Source: Gonatopus flavifemur
Taxonomy: Eukaryota; Arthropoda; Insecta; Hymenoptera; Dryinidae
NCBI GenBank assembly: GCA_018340375.1
Contig: JAFFJZ010000025.1
Location: 2,433,501 to 2,497,500, forward strand
Reading direction: 5' to 3'
Length of the DNA stretch: 64,000 nucleotides
A program made the position numbers and the translations under genes. Each line of letters begins with the position of its first letter. The stretch's first letter is position 1. The notes under the pieces were generated by a model. It ran no database searches and was not told the origin of the DNA. It saw only the letters and a program-made list of their open reading frames with translations. This document shows positions 47,395 to 58,700 of this stretch, one piece after another.

Positions 47395-48200
47395 GCAACT
47401 TTCAACGGCCATGGAGCTCCGAAAAAACGGGCAAAAGTTTGGTCCGTATTGTTTTTGAAACTAAGCGATGAATAACAATGCTTAGTATGCAATGAAGGAG
47501 CATATTGTAAAGACTAGACTCTGAATGGAGAATTATTATAAGAGTCAAAAGTAATATCTAAAAATGAAAGACAACAAGTTATGAAAATTATTGACATTTG
47601 TAAGGTATTATGCTTATAATTCTTCGCATAATTTTCAGGCATATTTTCCACATTCAATCAAATATTCAAAGTTTATCTTGTCAGTGTGTTTCATCAATGC
47701 ATATTGAAAATCTTCATTCATTGCTTAGTGTTTGGAAAAGTACGTAGTAAAATTTTGCACATTTTCTCAAGCTCCATGGGCTTCAACGACCACGGAGTCC
47801 TAAAAGAACGGGCCGAAATTTCCTATGTACTTTTCCTCAAACTGAGTGAAAAATAAAAATGTTTAATATGCAATGATGGAGAATCAAGTCGAGATCAGAC
47901 TTTGAATATAAATTGAGAGTCCAAAATGATATCAAAACATGAAAGAACCCAAGTTATAAAGATAATTGACATTTGTAATTTATTATGTTTATAATTCTCA
48001 GCGTAATTTTCAGGAATATTTTCCAGATTCAATTGAATATTCGAAGTCTAATCTTAACAATCTGTTTCATCACTGCATATTAAAAATCTTCACTCATTGT
48101 TTAGTTGTTGGAAAAGTACGTAGCCAAATTTCCCCATTTTTCTAGAGCTCCATAGGCTTTCATACCCCCCCTCCCCCCTGTATTATACCACAACTGTTCC
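47395..48200 (+). repeat. Tandem duplication, two units of about 400 bp
   Basis: The phrases GGCCATGGAGCTC then ACGGGCAAAAG, AATATGCAATGA, CATTCAATCAAATATTC and TGTTTGGAAAAGTACGTAG recur in a diverged second unit from about 47780. The first segmental copy (43270-43690) has a single unit, so this expansion is specific to the second copy. Confidence 0.7.
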
Positions 48201-48214
48201 TTTCGTTTTTGCAG

Positions 48215-48336
48215 ATGGGACTTCCCATTTACAAACAGAGACCATTGACAATTTATCGTTGATTGATGACACGAAGATGCCTGCGGACCAGCTTGATAAT
48301 GGTTATAAAGCTCCATTGAAAGTGCCACCTCCATGA
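48215..48336 (+). CDS. Possible terminal exon, unknown protein
   Basis: After TTCGTTTTTGCAG one frame reads GTSHLQTETIDNLSLIDDTK then MPADQLDNGYKAPLKVPPP and a TGA. It is conserved in the duplicated copy apart from one indel, which argues for past coding use. Which upstream exon it joins is unknown. Confidence 0.35.
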
Positions 48337-48919
48337 AATTAATAGCCTGAGTTACAACTGAACTTCTATTTCATGAACAAACAAATCGTAACACCCGCCG
48401 ATCAATGAACCAATTATCAAAGCTTTCCTGGTGTTAAAAATTTGTTCTCATTTGTTTTTGTATATATTCTTCACCATATATTTTCCTCCATTGTATTTTC
48501 ATTGAGTTGAATGTATTGTTTCTCAATTATTCATTCACGAAAATAATTTTCTTCACAAAACAGTATACACTGTAGTCACTGTTTTCTATAATTCATTATT
48601 TTACTGAGAAAAATTGTATTGTTTATATTCCTGTTTCTGTTCATAAACCAGTAAAATTGAAATCTCTCGACAATAATTGTTAATTCTCTCCAATTACTGA
48701 AATAGAGATGTGAATACTTGTAAGTAAATGGTGCTTCCTCTGAATAGGAACGGATCGATGCGAAAACAAAATTGGGAAATATAAATAGCCATTCTATTTT
48801 AATTTCCATTATAATTCGTTCGTATAGCTCGATTTTTCTAAATTGAATCATTTTTACATAATGATATTCTGAATATGATACATGAATTATAAAATAATAT
48901 TGCTTATATATATCTCAGA

Positions 48920-49077
48920 TAGCATTACGAAGTTTGAAAGAAATCGTGAAGAGCATCGAAGTGATCTAAAAGTATTCTATTCTACCTGTATAAAAACTTG
49001 TGAATTTTCCAAATACTATTCTATAATTCAGAAGAACCCTCCTCGTTCGAATGATGAATTTGTATCCTATCTGGAGG
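48920..49077 (+). CDS. Possible internal exon, unknown protein
   Basis: An open segment between a TATATCTCAG acceptor and a GAGGTATAT donor reads ITKFERNREEHRSDLKVFYS then TCIKTCEFSKYYS and NDEFVSYLE. It is charged and free of low complexity, but no relative or partner exon was recognised. Confidence 0.25.
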
Positions 49078-49223
49078 TATATATAAAAACTGAAAATCTT
49101 TCGGGTTTTTTTCACTGCAGCGATAAAGCGCTCACGAAACAGCTCAGTCAATCTGTTGTATTTCATCATTTCCTTTTCCTTTTGGAAAATTCTCGTACAT
49201 TTGGAATAGATAGAAAATTATGA

Positions 49224-50569
49224 TTCGACACACGATTATTTCATTTCTTTTTCCGTGTTGTTCATTAAAACGAAATCACGAAAAAATCCTCTAATTCAGA
49301 ACATCTCCCTGAACACACTTTCAAGAATTCTGATACATTTTTGCTTGTCTGTATTTCATTATTGGGGCATTCATTTTTCTTAATAAATCCTTTTATGAGT
49401 TAGTGATTTCATGAATTCAATTCTGAGTGATTTGGTAAAACCAAACTATATTCTGTCGGTAAGCTTGTATTCCCTTGAAATGAATTGCATTCAATCATTA
49501 TTTTTCATGGATTCATTTCCATCGAAACTCTTTGTGTATTCTTATTGTTTATTATTTTTTTTCATTCTTGGATATGACAGAACTTGTTCAATAGTTGTAT
49601 AAAATCGATCTTAATGTAACAATCGATATATTTCGTTGATTACTTCATGACTTTCGTATTATATGAAATAGTGAATGTCAATAATTGTTCAAATGATAAG
49701 TGATTATCAAATATTTAGATTTATATTGGCAAATAAATAATCAATTGCAATCTAGAAATTGTGTTCTTGTTATACTCAGACATCAACTTTGATTATCAGT
49801 GGTGAATTAATTCACGTGGATTGTCAATGAGTGCCAAGTGATTTAAAAAAAACGGATAATAGTAGCAATCAAAAACATTAACAAACTATTGCTGAATTAT
49901 CTGGAAAGAGTTGCTTGTGAATCTCCATGATCAGTGGATGTTATTAATCAAATTGTTGATCAATACGTTTGTGAAACTTGGAATTCGGTCGCTTGACTTT
50001 GGCTTGTCAATTATTCTGTCAAGTTTAGGTACCACAAATTTCAGTGAGTATATTTTCATATTGTATTGTTTCTCAGATTGTAAAATTATCAATAGTAAAA
50101 ATTAGGTGTACTCTCCATGATTTCCACCACATTGTTTTTTCTTAGTACGAGCTTGAATTGTAATGATGCGTCAAAAAAATGACAATGTGCCAGTATGGGT
50201 GGAATATTGGCTGACAGTAAAATCGGTAATCCATCAATGTCAAAATCGTGATTGCAAAAATCTGGGTGTTATAATGCATCAAAGTTGCGGTATTGAGTTC
50301 ACATAAGAAACATTTTACAATCAGGACTATGCAGACTATTCATATTCCCACAATAATGACAGTTTTGGGATACATCAGAATTTATGGATATCCGTCTTAT
50401 GATTTATGGTCAGTTTATCTCTTGGGGCAAGGTGATTCCAGAATCAATAGGTGCTTACGATATTCTCATTTTTCATGCAACTAAACATTTTGAAAAATAT
50501 TTTCCGACTTTTTGATTGTGACCGAAAAATGAATCAGGATCCAGATCTGAAAAAATATTAAGCACCCAA
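49224..50569. other. Non-coding; second copy of the 44.3-44.8 kb segment to about 49600
   Basis: Up to about 49600 it matches 44337-44800. Beyond that it is AT-rich sequence in which no gene was recognised. Confidence 0.5.
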
Positions 50570-50808
50570 CCCAAGTAGCACCAGAATATACTATGAACGT
50601 ATGTAATTGAATATACGATAGTACGTTAATCGAACGGCGATTGAATGAATATCGTATAATTCGTACGTACTATGTACGTTGAAAGTATATTTGAAACAGT
50701 CTCATTCGAATATTTTATGAACATTCGTTATATATTCTTCGTATCTAATTCGTACATTCTACGAACGTTTCTATTTCGTATATACGTTGAACTTCTGTTG
50801 CTGCTTGG
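50570..50808. mobile_element. CCCAAGTAGCA-ended short element, second copy
   Basis: Ends CCCAAGTAGCACCAGAATAT and the near inverse TTCTGTTGCTGCTTGG, followed by TA. Interior similar to 37925-38242 read in the other orientation, including TATTTGAAACAGTCTCATT. Confidence 0.78.
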
Positions 50809-50889
50809 TAAATCATTAATGATTTTCTCACCTATTTTTCTATGATTCTTTACACAGGGTGTTCTAGAATTCATCATTCACATTTCTAT

Positions 50890-53800
50890 AGCACACTGTA
50901 ATTCATCATCATGAAGTAATCAGTCTTACGACTGGTTTGATGAAACCCTCCACCCCTGTCTATTATCCGCCAAACGCTTAATTTCTACATATCTACTACA
51001 TCCCTTGTCTTGTACGATTTGCTTCATATAACTCAATCTAGGTCTACCTTTACCAGTTTTACCATTCATTTTCCCTTCCAATATTGTTTTCAATAAACTC
51101 TCATGCCGTAATGTGTGTCCTATAAGATTGCTTCTCCTTTTCACGATGTGTTTCAAAAGATTTCTTTCTTCATTTATCTGCTCGAGTACTTCTTCATTTT
51201 TGACTTTGTCTATCCATTTTATTCTGAGCATCCTCCTATAACACCACATTTCAAAAGCTTCAAGTCTTCGTTGATCAGTTTTCCCCATTGTCCAAGTTTC
51301 GCAACCATATAATGCTGTGCTCCAAACGTAACTTTTCAAGAATTTCTTCCTTACTTCCAAGCTTATATTTTTTGAGCATAATAACTGTCTCTTTTGATAA
51401 AAAGCCTGTTTCCCTTGTGCTATTCTTGCTCTTATATCTCTTTCGCTTTTGCCGTTCTCTGTAATTATGCTTCCTAGATATTTGAATTCTTTCACCTGTT
51501 CAATTGTCTCGGTATCTATTTTGATTCTCGTTCTTCTAGCTGTTTTCGCTGCTGTACACATCATGAATTTTGTTTTGTCTTTATTTATATTCATACAATA
51601 GTTTTCCAATAATATTGTTCTCATGGTGTTGAGAATATTTTCTAACTCAGTACTACTCGTGGCCAATATAGCTATGTCATCCGCGAATCTCAACATACTT
51701 ATATTTTCTCCCTGAATCTGTAATTTCGATTGAATTTCCTCCTTCACTTCGTTCATTGCTTCTTCTATATATAAATTGAACATCAGTGGCGATAATGAGC
51801 ATCCTTGTCTCACCCCTCTTCTTGTTTGTGCTTCCCCTTCCTGACCCTCTATGTCTATTATTGCACTTTGATTCCTATATAATTCGTATATTATTCTTCT
51901 ATCTTTATAATTTATTCCCACCTTCTTCAGGATCGCAAACATCTTCTCCCAGTCCACATTATCGAAAGCCTTTTGTATATCTACAAAACCTATGTACACA
52001 GATTTCTTCAGCGCTATCCTTTTCTCTATTACTGCCCTGAGTGCTAAGATTGCTTCTCGCGTTCCCCTATTTTTTCTAAAACCAAACTGATCCTCTGCCA
52101 ATCTACTCTCTATTTTATTTTCCATCCTCCTGTATATAATTTTGGTCAGTATTTTCGAAGCATGTGAAGTTAAACTGATCGTTCTGTAGTTCTCGCATTT
52201 GTCTGCCCCTCGTTTTTCAGGATAGCGACAATTTTATTCTTTTGGAAATCTTCCGGTACTTCTCCTTTTCGTACATATCTCTAATCAATTCAAACAGTGC
52301 GTCGCGAGTTCCTTCACTGGAGGCTTTTATAAGGTCCGCACTTATGCCATCTATGCCTGGCGCTTTATTATTTTTCAATTCTTTCAAAGCCTTGTCGAAT
52401 TCTGATCTCAATATCGAATCTCCCAATTCTTCCTCATCTACATCCTCCTCCTTCTCTAATAGTGCTATATCATCGTTTCCTCTATACAAGTCTTCCAAAT
52501 GATTGATCCACTGTTCTATTTTCTCTTCCGTTTTTATCAATTGTCGTCCTAGAGAGTTTCTAATCTTATGGCTTCTAGATTTCATTTGTCCGAAAAATCT
52601 TTTAATAATCCTATATGCTTCATCTATTTTTCCTAAATGCAATCTTATTTCTATTTCCTGACATTTCTCTTCTAACCACTGTTCTTTTGCTTTCCTTGAT
52701 TCTCTTATTATTTTATTTCTCAATGATTTGTATCGTTGCTGGCCTTCTTGGCTATCATTATTCTTGTATTTTCTTCTTTCATTTATCAATTCTAAAATTT
52801 CTCCCGTTATCCATGGGTTCTTAGCTTCTACTCCATCATTCTTCAAAATCTTATCCGCACATTCTCTTATATTCCCCTTCATCTTTGTCCATCTCCTCTC
52901 TATTCCCAAGTCTTTCTCTTTTTGATCTCCCAATTTTTCATGCAACATTTTCTCGAATGCCTCATGCGTTTGTTTTTGCTTGAGGTTCTTCAAATTCCAT
53001 CTTTTCTGCATTTTCCTTTTCTTCTTCAGAGATTTGAATTTCAGAGAATATTTCATCATCAACATATTATGATCACTATCTATATCTGCACTTGGATAAG
53101 TTTTACAGTTTTTCACTTGGTTTCTAAATCTTTGTTTCACTAATATGTAATCAATTTGGTATCTTGCTGTATCTCCTGGCATTTCCCAAGTGTAGATTCT
53201 TCTTGAATGATTTTCGAATAAAGTGTTTGTGATAACCATCTGATGATTTTCACAAAATTCGACTAAACGTTGTCCTCTATCGTTCCTCCTCCCTAACGCG
53301 AAATCTCCTATAATGTTGTCCTCTTTTCCTTGTCCTACTACCGCATTCCAATCCCCCATCACTATCAAATTCTCTTCTCCCTTCACATATTCTATCACTT
53401 CTTCTATTTCTTCGTACGTTTTTTCAATATCTTCCTCCGAATATGCAGATGTGGGCATGTATACTTGGACTATGACTGTGTCTACCGGTTTTGTTCTGAT
53501 TCTAACCATCATCACACGTTCATTATGTTGCAAATAATTTTCTATTCTATTTCCTACTCTTTTATGCATCACAATTCCTACACCTGCTTGACCGTTCTTT
53601 GATCCTGTATGAATCATTCTATAATCCCCACTCCAGAAATCGCCCTCTTGTGGCCATCTCATTTCGCTGATCCCCATTACGTCTATATTCAACCTATTCA
53701 TTTCTAAGTTCAAATTTTCTAATTTTCCCGCTTGCCTCAGTGATCTAACATTCCACGCTCCGACTCGAAGAATGTTGTTTCTTTTCCCTATCCTATTCTT

Positions 53801-53950
53801 CGGTTTTCGTTCCTTGCTGATGAAGCTTCCTCGAGCAGCCTCCACCCGGAGATCCGAACGGGAGACTAGTTTACCTCCGGAATATTTTACTCGAGAGAGC
53901 GCCATCATGTATTTATTAATTTGTTTGTTTGTTTTTGTTACATAATATTC
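50890..53950 (-). mobile_element. RTE-like LINE retrotransposon, nearly full coding length
   Basis: The element reads on the minus strand, with its 3' end near 50890-50920 in a short TGATGATGAA-type run, as common for RTE-class LINEs. Endonuclease and reverse transcriptase are both present. The 5' end is not defined; unassigned sequence continues to about 54280. Confidence 0.85.
50926..53908 (-). pseudogene. LINE endonuclease-reverse transcriptase, two 1-nt deletions
   Basis: From the ATG at 53908 the first part (563 codons) is an apurinic-type endonuclease: GAWNVRSL, ISEMRW, MGDWNAVVG and SDHN give the catalytic N, E, D-N and H positions. A lysine-rich linker and the start of the reverse transcriptase (NNKAPGIDGI) follow. 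The second part (399 codons from 52125) continues with QFGFRKNRGTREA, the palm region DIQKAFD, GVRQGCSLSPL and the catalytic FADD box, ending in a C-terminal GRPRLSYMKQI segment typical of RTE-class elements. The parts lie in different frames. Reading across 52125-52250 suggests two single-base losses, one within a GAGAAGTACC context near 52242 and one in the A-run near 52217. The rest is open, so the copy is young. Confidence 0.9.
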
Positions 53951-55375
53951 CAGGTTAGGAAAAAGGTTTCATTTCCTCGGGAAGTATTGAAACATGTCAA
54001 GGAAGGTAGTTTCCCCTTCCTTTCCTTCCGTTTGATTTTGCCGATGTTTCTGGCATTAGGATGATTTCGTTTCTCTCAGTTTGTATTCTTTTTCTTGAGT
54101 AGTTTATTCCACTCAAAAAAAAAGATCCAACTCTGAGATACTTATCCTCCCCACCACGTAAAGGAAGCAGATACTACCAGGGATGGATAAAAAGGATATC
54201 AAGGACAGGTATCATGAATATCCCCCTGGAAGACCCGCAATCATCCACGGGGAGGACACTGTAATTAAGATACAATAATTTCTCTTGTAGAAAAAAAATC
54301 GCTTCTAACCTCAATTTTTGTGATATGAATATTTTTGGATTTCCTTCATCTGCTGATGAAGATCGTAATTTTTACGTTCCCTCCCTCTCAGTATATACCA
54401 CAATCCTAAATTGAACGAATTGTAATCCCGTATGAATTTGAGTTCAACTGATTCAAAGCAATTGGAAGAAAATGAATAAAAATACAAATGGAAATGTATA
54501 TATCTCATCTTTTTAATCTCCAATTCGCATGAAATTTGTTCCATATTCCAATGATATGGTCTCATGATGGTTTCGTATGAGTTGCAGTCAAATCAATTGT
54601 GAAATGATGAACAATTTTCTCCCAAACCTTATATTTTTGAGTAGTTTCTTGTGGACGTGTCTTTATTATATTCTGATGATCCAATTATATGTAATTTAGC
54701 TTCGTCCAAATGAGTCTACTAATGCACATTGCTACTGAGAAAATGTTGCATTTGAATGTTGTCCATTTGCAAAAATATTCAGAGAATCTTTTCAATTGAG
54801 GAGTTCAGGTTAAAATTTGAGGCCTACAAAACGATCGATTCTTGGATTCAGCATATATCCAACACTCGCTACCATAGTCGTGAGGAAAGTCACTATCAAT
54901 TAGAACAGAGAATGAACCTTGTATTTAAATTGAATTGATGGAGCATTGTATCTGAAGGTACCCAGATAACATGTAAGCTTGTCATAACCTTGTCAGTCTT
55001 GTCATACAATTGTTTTTGACTGTTTATTGACAACTTTGTCAGTGTAAGGTTGCTACAACTCTGCTGCAAGGGTTTTGTAAGCCTGTGTCCTTGTGGTATG
55101 TCAATTAGGAGGCTTATGTTAACCTTGCCACAAGCTCGCCTGAAAATATTGCAGCAAGATTGAATTGCTATTCAAGTATCCGACTGTTGTGCTTAATTGA
55201 ATTCACTTTCTTTTTTCTCAGTTACCCTCAATAGAGTGAGGAAGACATCATCCGGCATTATTCGAAGAGTGGACTGTATATTTTTATTTGTATTCCAAAC
55301 ATATGAAAGAAATGTTTTGGGAGTGAATGTAATCAAGGGCGTACCAAGAATTCGAAATAGGTAAGGGCAATGCTA
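53951..55375. other. Non-coding stretch
   Basis: No gene recognised. 54100-54280 may belong to the LINE 5' region. 54960-55200 repeats TTGTCAnnnnTTGTCA motifs and may be a decayed short element. Confidence 0.45.
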
Positions 55376-55579
55376 CACTGTGAAAAAAAAGTAGTGGAGC
55401 CAACCTCGCGGCGAGTTTGGATGCGGCGAATCTCGCCATGCAGTTGCATCAACTGCATATCGATTGAAATGACCGAATAAACGTTTACTTTAATCGATAT
55501 CCAGTTGAGTCAACTTCGTGGCGAGATTCGCCGTAACTAAACTCGCAGCGAGGTTGGCTCCACTACTTTTTTTACAGTG
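55376..55579. mobile_element. CACTG-ended palindromic element, TA duplication
   Basis: The ends are CACTGTGAAAAAAAAGTAGT and ACTACTTTTTTTACAGTG. Both arms carry GGAGCCAACCTCGC. 204 bp, flanked by TA at 55374-55375 and 55580-55581. Second copy at 58922-59124. Confidence 0.88.
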
Positions 55580-55662
55580 TAACCGAGCAGATAAATTTTC
55601 AAAATTATATATAGATAATTTATATAGAATTATATATAAATTGAACATAAGATATATGCAAT

Positions 55663-56350
55663 TACACAGGTTGTTCCAGGCCAAGTTAACAACATTTCTG
55701 TGACATACTCTGCAAGAAAAATACAATAATTGAAATTGAACTATCCCATTATCATTCCATCCGAAGTTACAGCGATTCATAATTTTTTAGCTTTCAACCA
55801 ATCACCATTCAGGAAATTCAAATCATAGCTCCAAAGCCAAAAGTAATTGGATGGTTCCATTTTTTTCTAGAGGACCGTCTTTTCCCAATTGAGTGAATGC
55901 TCTGAAGCTCAAGTACGTAACACACGATGCTTTTGAATGATTTGAATTTTTGAAAAATCTACACGGGAAGAATAATTTAGCCGCAGCAGCTAAATGGCTA
56001 GCACGGACGCGGACAGCCATTAAATTAGCTCGTGCAGCTAAATATTAACTGCTACACCGAAAAAATTTGCTCGTGTAGCTAATCTTTTTGCTGTATCCGC
56101 TAAAATTTAGCCGCAGGAGCTAATTTAATGGCTGTCCGTGTCGGTGCTAGCCACTTGGCTGATGCGGCTAAATTATTTTTTCCGTGTAAAAGGACTCATA
56201 TCTCAAAAACTAAGCTTAAGAAAGTTGTGAGTGATATAAGTTGTCAAGTAATATAATAAGTTTCCGTCGTTTCAAACGGGAACTTATTATATTTTTCTTG
56301 CAGAATATGCCAAAGAAATATTGGAAACTTTTTTTGGGATACCCTTTATA
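55663..56350. mobile_element. Diverged copy of the TACAGGGTGTCCC palindromic element
   Basis: Starts TACACAGGTTGTTCCAGG and ends TTTGGGATACCCTTTATATA, with inner similarity to 46793-47271 (AGTACGTAACACACGATGC, GAATGATTTGAATTT). It is interrupted by the element at 55960-56188. Confidence 0.65.
55960..56188. mobile_element. Palindromic element TACACGG, nested in the previous one
   Basis: The ends TACACGGGAAGAATAATTTA and the inverse of TACACGGAAAAAATAATTTA are followed by mirrored GCTAAAT, GCTAGC and GGCTGTCCGTG blocks. 229 bp. Confidence 0.82.
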
Positions 56351-56546
56351 TAAATTATGTATAAAATATATTGAATCATATATAAACTTCTCTATCTTGA
56401 ATTATATAATCTCAAAGGCCCCGATCAAGTTTTCGCAAGCTCGTACAGGTTAAAACAAATGAACAACTGGGATGAATTCACATATATATATAACCTGCTG
56501 AAAACTGCTATTAGATCCGCTCAAGAAATAATTGTTGAATCTGGAG

Positions 56547-57285
56547 GGGTGAGCAGGGGGGGGGGGGGTTTCAGTCAGAAAAATCCACTATTTTTGCGGA
56601 TTTTTTCAGAAAAACTATCTGAGTAAATTCATTGAAACTTTTTGGACATTATTAAGTATGGTTTGAAGGATATGCTGTGAAATTTTGATGCAAAAATATC
56701 CACAAATAAGTCAGCAGCAGAGCTTTTCCCAGAGCGCCTTACAAAAAAGACGGACAAAAGATTTGCGGTGTTCACTGTATCTCAGCTAAAGTGATTTTCG
56801 AGTAAACAACATTTAGATTCAGTCGAAGTATTGATAAATCCTCCCCCCAACGATCTCAGATTTTTTTTTCCACTTTGAGATTTTTATACTGACCATTCAA
56901 AGTGAAAAGTGCTGTTTTTTCACCAAAAATTCCGCCATTTTGTGAGTAAAAAACCCCTTTAATGAAAAGAAAAATTCTGAAACTCTTCGTTGGGGGGAGG
57001 TTTCTTATGTGCAGAGTGTGTGTACCAAATTTGAAATGAATCGGTTCAGTACTTTTGTAATGAGAGTTAACACGGGATTTCAAGAAGGTGCTCTCGGAGG
57101 AGCTCTGTCACAAAGTTGTTTGAGGATATTTTTACATAGTAATTTCACAGAATATTCTTCAAACCATACTCAATACTGTACAAAAGGTTTCAATGAATTT
57201 ACTCTACCCGTTTTTTGAAGAAAAATTCGTAAAATCAGTGTATGTTTTTTTGTACTGAAAACCCTACCCCCCCCCCCCCCGCCCT
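56547..57285. mobile_element. Foldback element with G13 and C14 tracts at its ends
   Basis: A G13 run at 56556-56568 faces a C14 run at 57267-57280. The arms match through ATTCATTGAAAC, AGTATGGTTTGAAG and AGAGC. An inner palindrome with CCTCCCCCCAACGA and TCGTTGGGGGGAGG spans 56840-57001. Confidence 0.7.
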
Positions 57286-57405
57286 TAAACGTTCTTTCTC
57301 TCTGAAAATCTGATCAGGAACTGAATAACTGTTTACTCAATCTTGACAGGAATTGCCAAATCCGAAAATTCTGTTGAAAACTGACAGCAAATTTTAAGAT
57401 GCACA

Positions 57406-57633
57406 AAAAGAAGGATTTCTTTGAATCAAACAAATTGTTAATTGAATAGGTTCAAATAGATATTTCTTTCAAGAAAATAAATATTTCTTTGATCCAAATG
57501 TATTTGTTATTTGATTCTTCTTCCAAATACCAAATGCTTTTGTATCGGAGAGATATTCATTTCCTTCAAAGAAATATCTATTTGGACCTATTCAAATAAC
57601 AATTTCTTAGATTAAAAGAAATGCTATCCTCTG
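57406..57633. repeat. Inverted repeat with ATAGATATTTCTTT arms
   Basis: AATAGGTTCAAATAGATATT and its near inverse AATATCTATTTGGACCTATT enclose an AT-rich loop; the margins AAAGAAGGATTTCTTTGA and AAAGAAATGCTATCCTC are weaker mirrors. Confidence 0.65.
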
Positions 57634-57850
57634 TGTGGTTCTGTTCAAGGATAAATTACATACATTATGAAAATGATACATCGCTGATGACGCGTGATTT
57701 GAAATATGATGCATGGCACAGTGAAACTAATAAACACAAATTCGAGTCATTCTGATGCGAATGTTTTCATGAATATTGAGACATATATTTTTCAATTTCT
57801 CTTTATTTATGTATAGTTTCAATCTAAAATCGATAAATCCTTAAAACTTG

Positions 57851-58224
57851 CACTGAAAAAAGTTTAGTACTCAAGCTGCCATTCCATTGGGGCACAGCGT
57901 CCGTACGTACGACTTGGTACAGCTTGTATTTCAAATCAGGCGCAGGAGCTACACACGAGTACGTACAATTACATTCCACACCTGAGTCAGATTTGATGTA
58001 GATGCACCGAATCAGTATTGCACGATATTTCACGACTTCGATATATTGTATATAAACTTTGTCGAGTTTATTTCGAATTTTATAGAATTTTTATATAAAA
58101 TTTATAAAAATTGTATATAAAATATCAATATTGTAAAATATCGTGCATCACTACAGCGAATCGTAAGTACGGACGCTGCGCTTCATTGTAATGACACGTG
58201 TTAAAAACCAAATTTTTCGCAGTG
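57851..58224. mobile_element. CACTG-ended palindromic element, TG duplication
   Basis: The ends are CACTGAAAAAAGTTTAG and AAATTTTTCGCAGTG, flanked by TG at 57849-57850 and 58225-58226. Arms share CAGCGTCCGTAC. A smaller palindrome (58013-58153) is nested at its centre. Confidence 0.78.
58013..58153 (-). mobile_element. Nested AT-rich palindrome, TAGTGATGCACGATA end
   Basis: Ends TAGTGATGCACGATA and TCAGTATTGCACGATA in inverted orientation. Closely similar to 60435-60575. Confidence 0.72.
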
Positions 58225-58700
58225 TGACAACTATTTTTTGAGCAGATCTGAATATTGAGCATGTTACTGAAGTTCGAATCGTTTTTTGAAACGAATGAGT
58301 AATCGAATAACGGAGTTATTGAAAACCCAAAATTTTGCAGGAAATTCTTAAAATGATATTTTCCGTGGCGAAGAGTCAATTCGAGAAAATAAATACCAAT
58401 GATTCGTTAGATTCCATGAGTTTGAATTTTTGTTTCGGTTCTTTAAACGATTGAAACTTCAGCAAGATGTTTGCAGCAGGGTAGTTTTATCCGTATTATC
58501 CGAGAGTCCAATTTGATCAATCTGCAGTGGTTTCCTTGCTCAAAAAATCTGATTAAAACCTATATGAAGCGATTGATTCCGAGGCAAATTCCGGATGAAC
58601 AAACCAGTGGTAGTGAGGCTCTAAATATATCTTATTCAAGATGAATAAGAATTGATAGGGATCAATCAGGAACAGTCGGAAGAAAGCAGAAGTTTTCATT
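58225..58700. other. Non-coding stretch
   Basis: No gene recognised. A segment near 58260-58460 resembles sequence flanking the Transib (19730 and 26070 regions), with AAACGATTGAAACTTCAGCA-type phrases, so another decayed palindromic repeat is likely. Confidence 0.4.
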
